64,000 nucleotides of DNA, from positions 434,001 to 498,000 of the forward strand of contig OZ244879.1 of the NCBI GenBank assembly GCA_965221295.1. Reading direction: 5' to 3'. A program made the translations under genes and the position numbers. Shown in pieces: positions 8,014 to 16,883 of this stretch; positions within the stretch are counted from its first letter, which is position 1; the number at the start of each line of letters is the position of its first letter. The DNA comes from Bin87 sp965221295 (GTDB lineage Bacteria > Chloroflexota > Dehalococcoidia > Lucifugimonadales > UBA3495). The notes beneath the pieces were generated by a model, which searched no databases, was not told where the DNA came from, and saw nothing but the letters and a program-made list of their open reading frames with translations.

Positions 8014-8799
8014 CTAGCCAATATCGGCCCGTATGTCCGTGATGCGCTGCTGTAGCGACCGCAGCAACAATGCTGTGGGAGGCGGCGCGACGTGGGTGTA
8101 GCCAACGCCCATTTCCTGCAACTCTTTGGCGGTGAGCGGAAACGCCGGATGGTTCATCGGCATGGAAAGCTTGGCGCCGCCGGCCGCCTTGACCTCAGCC
8201 GCCAGTTCCTCCAGCCGGGCGCGAATCACCGGGCTCTGGGGGTCCCGAATACCCATGTACTCGGAGAAGTCCGTCGGCCCGATGGATACCAGGTCTATCC
8301 CCGGCAACCGGGCGATCTGGCCGATCTCGCTGATGCCTTTCTCGTCCTCGGTCATCACGGACAGCACGATGTTGTCGTTGGACGTGCGGGTGTGCTCCTC
8401 CCAACTAACCGTGCCGAAGCGCGCCGCCCGTGTGCCTCCGGCGCCGCCGCGATGTCCCAGGGGCGCGTATCGCACGGCGTCCACCGCGCGCTTCGCCCCC
8501 TCCAGACCGTCGATATGTGGGATGATGATCCCCTGAGCGCCGGCGTCCAGCAGACGCAGGATCAGGTTTTCGTCGTTGCCCGGAATCCGAATCATGGAGG
8601 TCACGCCCACCAGGTCCGCCGCCATGATCATTTGGCTGATCAGGCCCAGGTCGAAGGTGGTGTGTTCCATGTCGATGAACGCGGCGTCGAATCCGGCCAA
8701 GCCGATGATTTCCACGACCTGGGGGTCGGCAAACGTAACGTAAGTCCCCAGCGCCAACCGATTCTCGCGCAGCGCCCGTTTGACTTTGTTCTCCTGCAT
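8014..8799 (-). CDS. HpcH/HpaI aldolase-family protein
   Basis: A 261-aa TIM-barrel class II aldolase of the HpcH/HpaI (2,4-dihydroxyhept-2-ene-1,7-dioate aldolase/citrate-lyase-like) family, which cleaves or forms C-C bonds next to pyruvate or similar oxo acids using a divalent metal. Visible motifs are FDAAFIDMEH, MIRIPGND, GAQGIIIPHI and the RYAPLGHRGG stretch. The start at 8799 was chosen over the longer frame (8925) because AAGGAG lies 9 bases upstream and homology begins there. An extended -10 element lies 32 bases upstream. Substrate unknown. Confidence 0.85.
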   Translation of the reverse strand: MQENKVKRALRENRLALGTYVTFADPQVVEIIGLAGFDAAFIDMEHTTFDLGLISQMIMAADLVGVTSMIRIPGNDENLILRLLDAGAQGIIIPHIDGLEGAKRAVDAVRYAPLGHRGGAGGTRAARFGTVSWEEHTRTSNDNIVLSVMTEDEKGISEIGQIARLPGIDLVSIGPTDFSEYMGIRDPQSPVIRARLEELAAEVKAAGGAKLSMPMNHPAFPLTAKELQEMGVGYTHVAPPPTALLLRSLQQRITDIRADIG

Positions 8800-8830
8800 G
8801 GGGACAGGCTCCTTGTCTAATGTGGCGAAC

Positions 8831-8839
8831 ATCATAGCA
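8831..8839 (-). promoter_or_regulatory. Extended -10 promoter element for the HpcH aldolase gene
   Basis: On the - strand the sequence reads TGCTATGAT, an extended -10 (TG, one base, TATGAT). It lies 32 bases before the ATG at 8799. No convincing -35 hexamer was found, which is typical of extended -10 promoters. Confidence 0.5.
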
Positions 8840-9017
8840 GACGCGACTAGGGCAAACCGAATCCAGGGCTCAAGCAGCCAGCTAAACGGAACCAGGCCTG
8901 GTGGCCCGCGCCAATCGCGCCTCATGGCGCCGCCCTGGTCGGCAACCGCCGTAGCCGCGGGGAACGGCGCCGGATCGCCACGCCGGCGCCAGCGCCCGTG
9001 GCCGCCCGATGCTGCGG

Positions 9018-9026
9018 TGTTATACT
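9018..9026 (+). promoter_or_regulatory. Extended -10 promoter element, distal leuS promoter
   Basis: TGTTATACT, an extended -10 match 80 bases upstream of the leuS ATG. No matching -35 box at the expected spacing. Confidence 0.45.
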
Positions 9027-9055
9027 GTCCTCAAGCGCGGCTCCTTCTCCGCCTG

Positions 9056-9064
9056 TGCTATATT
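9056..9064 (+). promoter_or_regulatory. Extended -10 promoter element, proximal leuS promoter
   Basis: TGCTATATT, 42 bases upstream of the leuS ATG. The same nine bases occur upstream of the gene at 60827. Either this or the element at 9018 could be the working promoter. Confidence 0.45.
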
Positions 9065-9105
9065 GGGCGTCGCCGCAGCCATAGCAGCATGAGGGATCTC
9101 TGCCC

Positions 9106-11586
9106 ATGACCACCACAGCCCAGCGTCAAGTCGAACCCCGTTACGACGCGGTTGCCATCGACCGCAAGTGGCAACGGCGGTGGGAAGACGACCGGATCTA
9201 CCAGGTAGATGACGACGACCCCCGCCCCAAGTGGTTTGAGATGACGATGTATCCCTACCCCTCAGGGGATCTGCACATCGGCCACTGGTACGCCATGGCC
9301 CCGTCGGACGCTCACGCGCGATTCCGGCGGATGCAGGGCTACAACGTGCTGCACCCAATCGGTTTCGACGCCTTCGGCCTGCCTGCGGAAAACGCGGCTA
9401 TTTCCCGCGGCGTGCACCCCTACGAGTGGACCATGTCCAACGTGGAAAACATGCGCCGCCAACTGCGGTCGTTGGGCGCGGTTTACGATTGGGGTCGCGA
9501 GGTGGTCTGCTGCCTGCCCGAATATTATCGCTGGAATCAGTGGTTCTTCATAAAGCTGTACGAAAAGGGGTTGGCGTACCGGGCCAAGGCGCCAGTGGTG
9601 TGGTGTCCGTCGTGCCAAACCGTCCTGGCCAACGAGCAGGTCCTCAACGGCGCCTGCGAACGCTGCGACACGCCGATTACGCGGCGCGATTTCGAGCAGT
9701 GGTTCTTCCGCATCACCGACTACGCCGACGAGCTGCTGGATTTCGACACGCTCGACGACTGGCCCGACAAGATCCTGACCATGCAGCGCAACTGGATCGG
9801 CCGGAGCGAGGGCGTGGACATTGGCTTCGACATCTCGGACTACGGGTTGGAAGAACGGGAAATCCGCGCCTTCACCACGCGCATCGACACCATCTTTGGC
9901 GTGACCTTCATCGTATTGGCCCCGGAGCATCCGCTGGTCGCCAAGCTGACCAGCGAAAGCCGGCGCGCGGAGGTTGAAGCCTACGTTGACCGGGCCCGGT
10001 CGGCTTCGGAAATCGACCGCCTCTCCGCCGACCGGGAGAAGACCGGCGTGTTCATCGGCGCCCGCGCGCGCAATCGACTCAACAACGAACAGGTGCCCAT
10101 CTACGTGGCCGATTACGTGCTCACCACTTACGGCACGGGCGCGGTGATGGGAGTGCCGGCCCACGACTCCAGAGACCTAGAATTCGCCCGGAAGTACCGG
10201 CTGCCCATCCGAACGGTGGTCGCGCCCATCGAATGGGATGGCTCCGAGCCCGCCGAAGCCTACGTCGACGTGGGTTTCATGACCGACTCGGGCGCCTACG
10301 ACGGCATGACCAACGAAGAGGCGACGGTGGCTATCTCCGACGATATTGAGCGTCGCGGTTGGGGCCGCCGCGCCGTCACCTACCGCCTGCGTGACTGGTT
10401 GATTTCCCGCCAACGCTATTGGGGCACGCCGATCCCAATGATCTATTGCGACGAGTGTGGCGTGCAGCCGGTTCCCGAAGCGGACCTGCCGGTGCTGCTG
10501 CCCGAAGACGCGGAATTTCGGCCCACTGGGGAATCGCCCCTGGCAATCAACCAGTCGTTCGTCAGCGCCGCGTGCCCGAAGTGCGGAGGAGCCGCCCGGC
10601 GCGAAACCGACACCATGGACACTTTCATGGATTCGTCCTGGTACATGCTGCGCTACTGCACGCCCCATTTCGACGGCGGGCCGTTCGAGGCCAACGTCGC
10701 CGCCGACTGGATGCCGGTAAAGCAATACACGGGCGGCGCCGAACACGCGGTGATGCACCTCCTGTACAGCCGCTTCTTCATCAAATCCCTGCGCGACATG
10801 GGCCTGCTCGACATCGACGAGCCGTTCCTGCGCCTGTTCAACCAGGGCGTCATCCTCGGCTCCGACCACGAAAAGATGAGCAAGAGCCGGGGCAATGTGG
10901 TCAATCCCGACGATGTGGTGGATCAGGTGGGAGCCGACGCCGTGCGTTGCTTCCTGATGTTCATCGGACCCTGGGACCAGGGCGGCCCGTGGAGCGACGA
11001 AGGCATCAACGGCGTGGTGCGCTGGCTCAACCGGGTGTGGAGCCTCGCGGAATACGACGCCAGCGAACTGGACAACCATCCCACTGACGCTGAGACCGTC
11101 CGCGACACGCAACGCATTATGCACCAAACCATTCGCAAGTGCTACGACGACTTAGACAAGTTCAAGTTCAACACGGCCATTGCGTCCCTGATGGAGTTGG
11201 TGAACCACCTGAGCCGGGTTTGGAACGACCAGTCGGTGGACGCGGCCACCTGGGATGACTGCCTGGAGAAGTTCCTATTGATGCTGGCGCCCATCGCGCC
11301 CCACGTGTCCGAGGAACTGTGGGAGCGCAGCGGCCGCGCCTATAGCGTTCACCAGCAGGCGTTTCCCGAATGGGATGACGATTTGGCGGCGGAGGAGCAA
11401 ATTACCCTGGTGGTGCAGGTCAACGGCAGGGTCCGAGACCGCATCGCGGCGCCGGCCAGCATCGCCGAGGACGAAGCCCGCCAGCTGGCCCTGGGCAGCC
11501 AACGGGTGCAATCCCACGTGAACGGCAAATCAGTCCGCAACGTGGTCTACGTCCCCGGCCGGTTGGTCAACGTGGTGGTGGGATGA
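9106..11586 (+). CDS. leuS: Leucyl-tRNA synthetase
   Basis: Class I aminoacyl-tRNA synthetase that charges tRNA-Leu. The HIGH signature is at residues 57-60 (GDLHIGHWYAM) and KMSKS at 590-594. Zinc-type cysteine pairs (CPSC..CERC) follow the first Rossmann half, and the CP1 editing domain shows TTYGTGAVMGVPAHD with its conserved Asp. The C-terminal anticodon-binding region and the LeuS tail (VQVNGRVRDRI) are complete. Length 826 aa is normal for a bacterial enzyme. It heads the + strand block that continues into the corrin genes, 19 bases apart. Confidence 0.98.
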   Translation: MTTTAQRQVEPRYDAVAIDRKWQRRWEDDRIYQVDDDDPRPKWFEMTMYPYPSGDLHIGHWYAMAPSDAHARFRRMQGYNVLHPIGFDAFGLPAENAAISRGVHPYEWTMSNVENMRRQLRSLGAVYDWGREVVCCLPEYYRWNQWFFIKLYEKGLAYRAKAPVVWCPSCQTVLANEQVLNGACERCDTPITRRDFEQWFFRITDYADELLDFDTLDDWPDKILTMQRNWIGRSEGVDIGFDISDYGLEEREIRAFTTRIDTIFGVTFIVLAPEHPLVAKLTSESRRAEVEAYVDRARSASEIDRLSADREKTGVFIGARARNRLNNEQVPIYVADYVLTTYGTGAVMGVPAHDSRDLEFARKYRLPIRTVVAPIEWDGSEPAEAYVDVGFMTDSGAYDGMTNEEATVAISDDIERRGWGRRAVTYRLRDWLISRQRYWGTPIPMIYCDECGVQPVPEADLPVLLPEDAEFRPTGESPLAINQSFVSAACPKCGGAARRETDTMDTFMDSSWYMLRYCTPHFDGGPFEANVAADWMPVKQYTGGAEHAVMHLLYSRFFIKSLRDMGLLDIDEPFLRLFNQGVILGSDHEKMSKSRGNVVNPDDVVDQVGADAVRCFLMFIGPWDQGGPWSDEGINGVVRWLNRVWSLAEYDASELDNHPTDAETVRDTQRIMHQTIRKCYDDLDKFKFNTAIASLMELVNHLSRVWNDQSVDAATWDDCLEKFLLMLAPIAPHVSEELWERSGRAYSVHQQAFPEWDDDLAAEEQITLVVQVNGRVRDRIAAPASIAEDEARQLALGSQRVQSHVNGKSVRNVVYVPGRLVNVVVG

Positions 11587-11605
11587 GGCCACGCCGCCTG
11601 GGTTG

Positions 11606-12265
11606 ATGTGTCCACGAATGACCCTGGTTGAAAAATACGCCCTGCTGCCGGAGGAAATCGACCGGCAGAGCCTGGTGATGGTCGCGGAAAGCCTCCAGGC
11701 TGACGCAACCGCCGCGATGTTGTCGTCGGAAGAGCGCTACGTCCTGCACCGCATCGTGCGCGCGGAAGGCGACCCCGCGATCGCTAGCGACGTCAGATTC
11801 GCCAACGGCGCCGTCGCCGCCGCGTTGGATTCGTTGCGTCGGGTTCGCAGGGTAGTCACCGATGTACGCATGGTGCAGGTGGGCATATCGAGGGCGGCGC
11901 TATCCCGACGCGGCGTGACCACCGAGTGCCTCATCGACGCCCCCGCGGTCGCCGAACGGGCGCGACGCGAGTCCACCACCCGCAGCGTGGCCGCGGTTCG
12001 GGAGCTGGCGCCCCAGATGAATGAATCGGTGGTGGCCATCGGCAACGCCCCCACCGCGCTGCTGGCTCTGCTGGACTTGATCGACTCGGGTCAGGTGTCG
12101 CCGGCCGTGGTCATCGGGATGCCGGTGGGCTTCGTCGCCTGCCCGGAGTCCAAGGCCGAATTGGCGGCGCGGGACGTACCGCACATCACAATCCTGGGAA
12201 GGCGCGGCGGAAGTTCGGCGGCGGCCGCCACCGTCAACGCGCTCCTGGACCTGTTGGAGGGATGA
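11606..12265 (+). CDS. cbiC: Cobalt-precorrin-8X methylmutase
   Basis: Catalyses the 1,5-methyl shift from C-11 to C-12 that yields cobyrinate from (cobalt-)precorrin-8. Family motifs seen are HRIVRAEGDP, the substrate-contacting region IGNAPTALLALLDLI and MPVGFVACPESKAEL. About 219 aa, usual for CbiC/CobH. Three in-frame starts lie close together (TTG 11603, ATG 11606, ATG 11618); none has a strong Shine-Dalgarno sequence, so the exact start is open. First of eight contiguous corrin-ring genes, and followed after 3 bases by cbiX. Confidence 0.93.
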   Translation: MCPRMTLVEKYALLPEEIDRQSLVMVAESLQADATAAMLSSEERYVLHRIVRAEGDPAIASDVRFANGAVAAALDSLRRVRRVVTDVRMVQVGISRAALSRRGVTTECLIDAPAVAERARRESTTRSVAAVRELAPQMNESVVAIGNAPTALLALLDLIDSGQVSPAVVIGMPVGFVACPESKAELAARDVPHITILGRRGGSSAAAATVNALLDLLEG

Positions 12266-12268
12266 CTC

Positions 12269-13156
12269 ATGGCTGCTGTTGCGCGTGAAGAAGGGGCCGG
12301 CGACGGTTGGGGCGTGGTGCTTTTGTGCCATGGTAGCCAGCGGGGCGCCAGCCGCGACGAATGCTCCTGCGCCTGGGCCGCCGATGGCGCCAGATTCCCC
12401 TCCTGGTGCCTGGGGTGTCCCAACACTCCCGTGGGGTTGCGACAGGCCGGCGAGCGTTTGGCGGAATCGCTGGGCGCCGCCGCCGAGCGGGTGATCGTGT
12501 CTTGCCTGGAGTTCCTGCCGCCACACCCTCCCGAAGCGGTTGCCCAACTGGCAGAATCCGGGGTGAACCGCGTGGTCATCGCGCCTTACCTGCTGGGCAA
12601 CGGCAAGCACGCTACGCTGGAAATGGAGGAGGTGCTGGAGGACATCGCGGCGGCAACGCCAGGCGTTGAATTGCGACTGGCCCAGGGCCTGGGAGCCGAC
12701 CTTCGCATCGCCGATTTGGTGCGCGACCGAATCGCAGCGCTCCCGGAATCCGCGGCGCCCCCGGATGACGGGCGCCCGGCCGGCGTCATGGTGGTGAAGG
12801 CGGGCACCCAAACCCGCTATGACGACTGCCAGTGGCTCGCGGAGCTGGGCGGCTGGATCGAACGCGGCCTCGGTCCCAACTATGCCGTCGCTGTGGCGCA
12901 ATCGCACTACGGCGATCCCACCATGGAGTTCGCCGCCGCCGAGCTGGTGGAAAAACGCGGTGTGGGTAGCATCATCTGCGCGCCGTACCTGTTCTTCCCG
13001 GGCCTGATCTTGCAGCGCAACGTCCTGGGCACGATGCAAAAATTGCAGCAGGCCTACCCGGAGATTCCCATGTCGGTGGCGCCGCCCCTGGGTGTGGATG
13101 ACCGGTTGGTGCAGGTGGCCAGCGACCGGGTTAGGGCAGCCCAAGCCGCCGGTTGA
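12269..13156 (+). CDS. cbiX: Sirohydrochlorin cobaltochelatase, two-domain CbiX type with Cys cluster
   Basis: Inserts Co2+ into sirohydrochlorin at the entry of the anaerobic (early-cobalt) B12 route. At 295 aa it has two chelatase half-domains. The first carries the metal-site HGS (His21) and APYLLGNGKH; in the second the equivalent of HGS reads KAGT. An insert after strand 1 has four cysteines (Cys32, Cys34, Cys47, Cys50; ECSC..CLGCPNTP) that could hold an Fe-S cluster or zinc. GGAGG lies just upstream of the ATG. Its presence argues that the pathway is the anaerobic one. Confidence 0.88.
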   Translation: MAAVAREEGAGDGWGVVLLCHGSQRGASRDECSCAWAADGARFPSWCLGCPNTPVGLRQAGERLAESLGAAAERVIVSCLEFLPPHPPEAVAQLAESGVNRVVIAPYLLGNGKHATLEMEEVLEDIAAATPGVELRLAQGLGADLRIADLVRDRIAALPESAAPPDDGRPAGVMVVKAGTQTRYDDCQWLAELGGWIERGLGPNYAVAVAQSHYGDPTMEFAAAELVEKRGVGSIICAPYLFFPGLILQRNVLGTMQKLQQAYPEIPMSVAPPLGVDDRLVQVASDRVRAAQAAG

Positions 13157-13191
13157 GGATGGCCCGGCGCTGTCCGCGCCCCCATCGTCGG

Positions 13192-13240
13192 CAATGATAG
13201 GATACGATTGATGGGATACAATCAATGATGGGTTACAATC
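13192..13240 (+). repeat. Three imperfect direct repeats (14-17 bp spacing) before cbiD
   Basis: Three units of the form GATGGGATACAATCA follow each other directly before the cbiD start; the shared cores are TACGAT at 13203, TACAAT at 13217 and TACAAT at 13234. The cores look like -10 hexamers, but spacing and overlap with the start codon argue equally for slippage-generated duplication. Function unknown. Confidence 0.55.
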
Positions 13241-14518
13241 ATGGATGAACCCTCGCCGGCCAGATCTTCGAATCGCAGCATGTCCAACGAACCTGACACC
13301 AGCGCCAACATGGCGGCCCTCCCCGAGAGCGACTACTCCCGCCCCACCAAGCGGGATCCGCGGGGGATGCGCACCGGTTACACCACCGGCACAACCGCCG
13401 CCGCGGCCGCGAAAGCGGCGGTGATCCTGATGCTGTCGGGCCGGGCTCCCGAAACGGTGTCTGTGCCCCTGCCGGGCGGACGCGGTTACGCCACCCTCGA
13501 GGTCCACAACAGCTGGCCAATGGAACCCTCGGAAGGGGTTCGATGCTCGGTAATCAAGGACGGCGGCGACGACCCGGACGTAACCCATGGGGCGGAAATC
13601 ATCGTGGGAGTGTGGCGGCTGCCCGACGGCAACCAGGGGCTCCAAATCACCGGGGGCCCCGGCGTGGGAACCGTCACCCGGCCCGGCACGGGCATCGAGG
13701 TCGGTCAGCCGGCGGTCACCCGCGTGCCACGCCGGATGTTGGCCGACGCCGTGGCGGAGGGTCTGGTGGAGTGCGGGTGGCCGGCTGACACCGGCGTGCG
13801 GGCCCGCATTTCAGTTCCCAACGGCGAGGAGATCGCCAAGCAGACCACCAACGCCCGGCTGGGCGTGCTCAACGGCATCAGCATTCTGGGCAGCACCGGC
13901 GTCGTGCAGCCCTTCAGCACGGCGGCGTGGAGGGCCAGCGTGCACCTCGCCATCGACGTTGCGGCGACCAATGGCCTGGACCATCTCGTGCTCTCCACCG
14001 GGACCCGCAGCGAGCAGTACACCCGCCGGCTCCTGGACCTTCCTGACATGGCCTACATCGAAGCTGGCATATTCTCGGGCCCATCGATGAAACGATGCGT
14101 CAGCAAGGGAATCAAGCGGGTCGCCCACGTGGGCATGGTGGGCAAGTTTTCCAAGATGGCCATGGGACACTTCGTAACCCACGTCGCCGGCAACCAGGTG
14201 GACACCGGGTTCCTGGCCGACCTGGCCGCTCAGTGCGGAGCGTCGCTCGACCAGCGGGAGGAGATGCGAAACGCCTCCAGCGGCCGGCATTTCCAGGAAC
14301 TGGCCCAGGAGCACGGAGTGATGGAAGTCTTTCCCGTCATGTGCCAATTGGTGTGCCAGCAGGCGCAGAAATACCTGGGCGATGTGGCTGGCGAGATCAT
14401 AGTCGACGCGCTGTGTTTCGATTTTGAAGGCAACCTGCTGGGTTCAGCCAGCACTTCGGCGGATGGCATTCCCATGCGCGACCCGGCGACCGTGGCGACC
14501 GATGATATTGCCGGCTGA
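13241..14518 (+). CDS. cbiD: Cobalt-precorrin-5B (C1)-methyltransferase
   Basis: CbiD performs the C-1 methylation in the anaerobic corrin pathway. The conserved N-terminus RTGYTTGTTAAAAAKAA is plain, starting about 44 residues in, and later motifs include GITRVPR-like and VGMVGKFSKMAMG with GGN-like THVAGNQVD. Length 425 aa is slightly above the family's 350-400 because of a poorly conserved leader; ATG 13241 or the internal ATG at 13280 could be the true start. It lies 84 bases after cbiX behind a small repeat array and 4 bases before cbiT. Confidence 0.93.
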   Translation: MDEPSPARSSNRSMSNEPDTSANMAALPESDYSRPTKRDPRGMRTGYTTGTTAAAAAKAAVILMLSGRAPETVSVPLPGGRGYATLEVHNSWPMEPSEGVRCSVIKDGGDDPDVTHGAEIIVGVWRLPDGNQGLQITGGPGVGTVTRPGTGIEVGQPAVTRVPRRMLADAVAEGLVECGWPADTGVRARISVPNGEEIAKQTTNARLGVLNGISILGSTGVVQPFSTAAWRASVHLAIDVAATNGLDHLVLSTGTRSEQYTRRLLDLPDMAYIEAGIFSGPSMKRCVSKGIKRVAHVGMVGKFSKMAMGHFVTHVAGNQVDTGFLADLAAQCGASLDQREEMRNASSGRHFQELAQEHGVMEVFPVMCQLVCQQAQKYLGDVAGEIIVDALCFDFEGNLLGSASTSADGIPMRDPATVATDDIAG

Positions 14519-14522
14519 CGCG

Positions 14523-15155
14523 ATGGTGGAAAACGTCCCGCCGACCCTCGTCAGGGATGTCGAAGCGGGCCGGGAGCGAGCCCTGGGTCTGGCCGATGAC
14601 GCGTTCGAGCAGCGCCGGCCGGCCCGAGGCCAAATCACCAAGTCCGAAGTTCGGGCGGTGAGCCTGTACGCTTTGGGCCTGCGATCCGACAGCGTCGTTT
14701 GGGACATTGGCGCCGGCTCCGGGTCCGTATCCGTAGAAGCCGCCAAAATCGCGCATCGTGGCGCAGTGTACGCGGTGGACAAAGATGCCAACAGCGCTGG
14801 ACTGCTGCAAAACAACGTGGCCCGCTACGGCCAGGGACGGGTCAACGTGATCATTGGGGTGGCGCCAGACGCGCTGAGCGGCCTGCCGGATCCGGACTCG
14901 GTGTTCATCGGCGGCGGCGGGTCGGCGATGCCCGACATCATCGCCGCGACCTTGCAACGGCTACGGCCCGGCGGCAGAATCGTGGCGAATTTCGCGGCCA
15001 TGGAACGGGCCAACGCCGCTTACCGGGCGCTGAAACTAGCGGCGATGTCGCCGCAGTTCACGATGGTCGCCGCCTCCAGGGGTCGTGACCTGCCCGACGA
15101 ATCCTTGAGGTTGGAAGCCATGAATCCGGTCTTTGTGGTGTGGGGACAGAAATGA
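14523..15155 (+). CDS. cbiT: Cobalt-precorrin-6B C15-methyltransferase (decarboxylating)
   Basis: CbiT methylates C-15 and decarboxylates the C-12 acetate side chain. The class I SAM-binding motif VWDIGAGSGSVSVEAA is at about residues 60-75, and the upstream ITKSEVRAVSL motif is typical of CbiT and CobL C-termini. It stands alone (210 aa), not fused to CbiE. The ATG at 14523 was preferred over frames extending into cbiD. The stop overlaps the start of cbiL (ATGA). No cbiE gene was found in this cluster. Confidence 0.92.
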   Translation: MVENVPPTLVRDVEAGRERALGLADDAFEQRRPARGQITKSEVRAVSLYALGLRSDSVVWDIGAGSGSVSVEAAKIAHRGAVYAVDKDANSAGLLQNNVARYGQGRVNVIIGVAPDALSGLPDPDSVFIGGGGSAMPDIIAATLQRLRPGGRIVANFAAMERANAAYRALKLAAMSPQFTMVAASRGRDLPDESLRLEAMNPVFVVWGQK

Positions 15156-15868
15156 CGAACGCCTCCAACAACGGGAGACTCTACGGCGTTGGGGTGGGCC
15201 CCGGCGACCCTGAACTGGTTACCGTCAAGGCGCAGCGGGTATTGCAGTCTGTGCCGGTGATCTGGGTGCCCCAGGCCGGCGTGAGCCGCGAGAGCTACGC
15301 CTACAGTATCGTAAAGCATCTGATCGACGAGAGCCGTCAGGATGTGGTGCGCGCCAAGTTCCCCACCAACGATGAGGACGCGGCCGGCGAGGTGTGGCGA
15401 AACGCCACCCGCGAACTGGCCCTGCGGCTGGAAGCCGGCGAAGACGTTGCCTTTATCACCGAAGGCGACCCGATGCTCTACAGCACCTTCGCTTACGTGC
15501 TGGAAACCCTCCAAGAGGAGTATCCGCACCTTCCGGTGGAGGTGATCCCCGGCGTGTCGTCTGTCATGGCGGCAGCGGCATCGGCGGCGGCGCCCCTGGT
15601 CCACCACGGCCAGCGCCTGGCCATCCTGCCCGCCGTATACGGCATCGACGACCTGCGCGAGGCCATCGCGCTGTACGACACCATCGTGCTGATGAAGGTG
15701 AACCGAACGCTGCTCGAGGCCCTGGCCAACCTGGAACGGCTGGGCTTGGCCGGGCGCACCATCTACGTGCGGCGAGCCACCACCGAGCGCGAGCGGGTCG
15801 TGCGCGACATCCAGGAACTGTCCGCCGAAGACCTCGATTACTTCTCCCTCCTCATCATCCGCCGGTGA
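15152..15868 (+). CDS. cbiL: Precorrin-2 / cobalt-factor-II C20-methyltransferase
   Basis: SAM-dependent tetrapyrrole methylase (class III, SUMT-like) acting at C-20. Motifs: GVGVGPGDPELVTVKA at the N-terminus, ITEGDPMLYSTF in the middle and VIPGVSSVMAAAA after it. The long insertion and the order of motifs match CobI/CbiL rather than CbiF/H. 238 aa. ATG overlaps the cbiT stop, so translation is coupled. The following 100 bases contain a 14-bp direct repeat and then cbiF. Confidence 0.9.
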   Translation: MTNASNNGRLYGVGVGPGDPELVTVKAQRVLQSVPVIWVPQAGVSRESYAYSIVKHLIDESRQDVVRAKFPTNDEDAAGEVWRNATRELALRLEAGEDVAFITEGDPMLYSTFAYVLETLQEEYPHLPVEVIPGVSSVMAAAASAAAPLVHHGQRLAILPAVYGIDDLREAIALYDTIVLMKVNRTLLEALANLERLGLAGRTIYVRRATTERERVVRDIQELSAEDLDYFSLLIIRR

Positions 15869-15872
15869 CGGG

Positions 15873-15909
15873 TTGACCAACTCGCCTTGACCAACTCGCC
15901 TGGACCAAT
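15873..15909 (+). repeat. 14-bp direct repeats between cbiL and cbiF
   Basis: TTGACCAACTCGCC occurs at 15873 and 15887, with a degraded third copy (TGGACCAAT) at 15901. Likely replication slippage; no regulatory function is evident. Confidence 0.6.
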
Positions 15910-15968
15910 CGAAGAAGTTCGGGGATTCCATCCATCAAACGACCAACCGTCCACACCCTCCAGGGAGC

Positions 15969-16871
15969 ATGACCATGGCAAACAACGGCAAGGTGTACAT
16001 CATTGGCGCCGGACCGGGCGACCCCGAACTGCTGACCCTGAAGGCCAAGCGGATCATCGACGCCGCCGACGTGATCATCTACGCGGACTCGCTGGTGCCG
16101 GCGGAAATCGCCGGATTCGCCAAGCCCAGCGCCCAGGTGTACGGCAGCAAAGAGATGGCTTTGCCGGAAATCATGGACGTCACCCTGCGGGCCGTGGCGG
16201 AAGACAAGACGGTCGCTCGTATCCAGAGCGGCGACCCGGCCCTGTACGGCGCAACCCTGGAACAGATGCGGATCCTGGAACGGGAAGGAGTGGAATACGA
16301 GATTATCCCCGGCGTTAGCGCGATTTTCGCCGCCGCCGCCGCTCTCAAAGCCGAGTTGACTGTCCCGGAAGTCTCTCAGACCGTGATCATGACTCGGGCC
16401 GAAGGTCGTGTGCCCATGCCGGAAGGCGAAGCCCTGGTTGATTTGGCCCGTCACGGCAGCACTCTGGCGATCTTCCTCAGCGTCACCCGCATGTTCCGCA
16501 TCGCCAACCAGTTGCAGGAGGCCGGCTATCCCGCCGACACGCCGGTGGCGGTGGCGTACCGGGTGGGTTGGCCCGACGAGAAAATCATTCGCGGAACCCT
16601 CGCGGACATCGCCGAGAAGGTGCGCGAAGCCAAGATCACCCTGCAGGCCTTGATCATCGTGGGCAAAGCAGTGGATCCCGAACTACTCAATCCAGATTCG
16701 GATGAGCGCGTCGCGGTCTCGCATCTGTATTCCGACGAATATACGCACCTTTACCGTCGGGCCGACCGTGGATCCCACGCTGACGCCGACCGCGCCGATC
16801 TCTATGACGCCGGCGGCTATGAACTCCATCCTGAGCCGGCCGCCACGCCCACACCCGCCGGCGACGACTAG
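15969..16871 (+). CDS. cbiF: Precorrin-4 / cobalt-precorrin-4 C11-methyltransferase
   Basis: Class III SAM methylase that adds the C-11 methyl group. Signature stretches are YIIGAGPGDPELLTLKA, IYADSLVP, IQSGDPALYGATLEQM and YEIIPGVSAIFAAAA, all typical of CobM/CbiF. The usual end (SHLYSDEYTHLYRR) is followed by about 35 extra residues of low complexity ending in Pro/Thr, probably a disordered tail. GGGAG lies 3 bases before the ATG, which is closer than usual. cbiG begins 12 bases downstream. Confidence 0.93.
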   Translation: MTMANNGKVYIIGAGPGDPELLTLKAKRIIDAADVIIYADSLVPAEIAGFAKPSAQVYGSKEMALPEIMDVTLRAVAEDKTVARIQSGDPALYGATLEQMRILEREGVEYEIIPGVSAIFAAAAALKAELTVPEVSQTVIMTRAEGRVPMPEGEALVDLARHGSTLAIFLSVTRMFRIANQLQEAGYPADTPVAVAYRVGWPDEKIIRGTLADIAEKVREAKITLQALIIVGKAVDPELLNPDSDERVAVSHLYSDEYTHLYRRADRGSHADADRADLYDAGGYELHPEPAATPTPAGDD

Positions 16872-16883
16872 TCGCGTTCGGCC

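Larger units (their letters stand above)
8800..9105. other. Divergent intergenic region with promoters for aldolase and leuS
   Basis: A 306-base gap between divergent genes. It contains a - strand extended -10 near the aldolase start and two + strand extended -10 elements before leuS, described separately. No T-box motif, tRNA or small gene was seen here. Confidence 0.6.

Noticed and set aside
8800..9105. Leucine T-box before leuS
   Set aside because: No AGGGTGGNACCGCG sequence, specifier loop or terminator hairpin; only extended -10 elements were found.
11581..11620. Cobalamin riboswitch before the corrin genes
   Set aside because: Only 19 bases separate leuS from cbiC; there is no room for the roughly 200-base B12 element and no B12-box was seen upstream of leuS.
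11900..13645. 581-residue open frame on the - strand across cbiC, cbiX and cbiD
   Set aside because: It is antisense to three clearly recognisable corrin genes and shows the His/Arg/Gly-rich composition typical of shadow frames in high-GC DNA.
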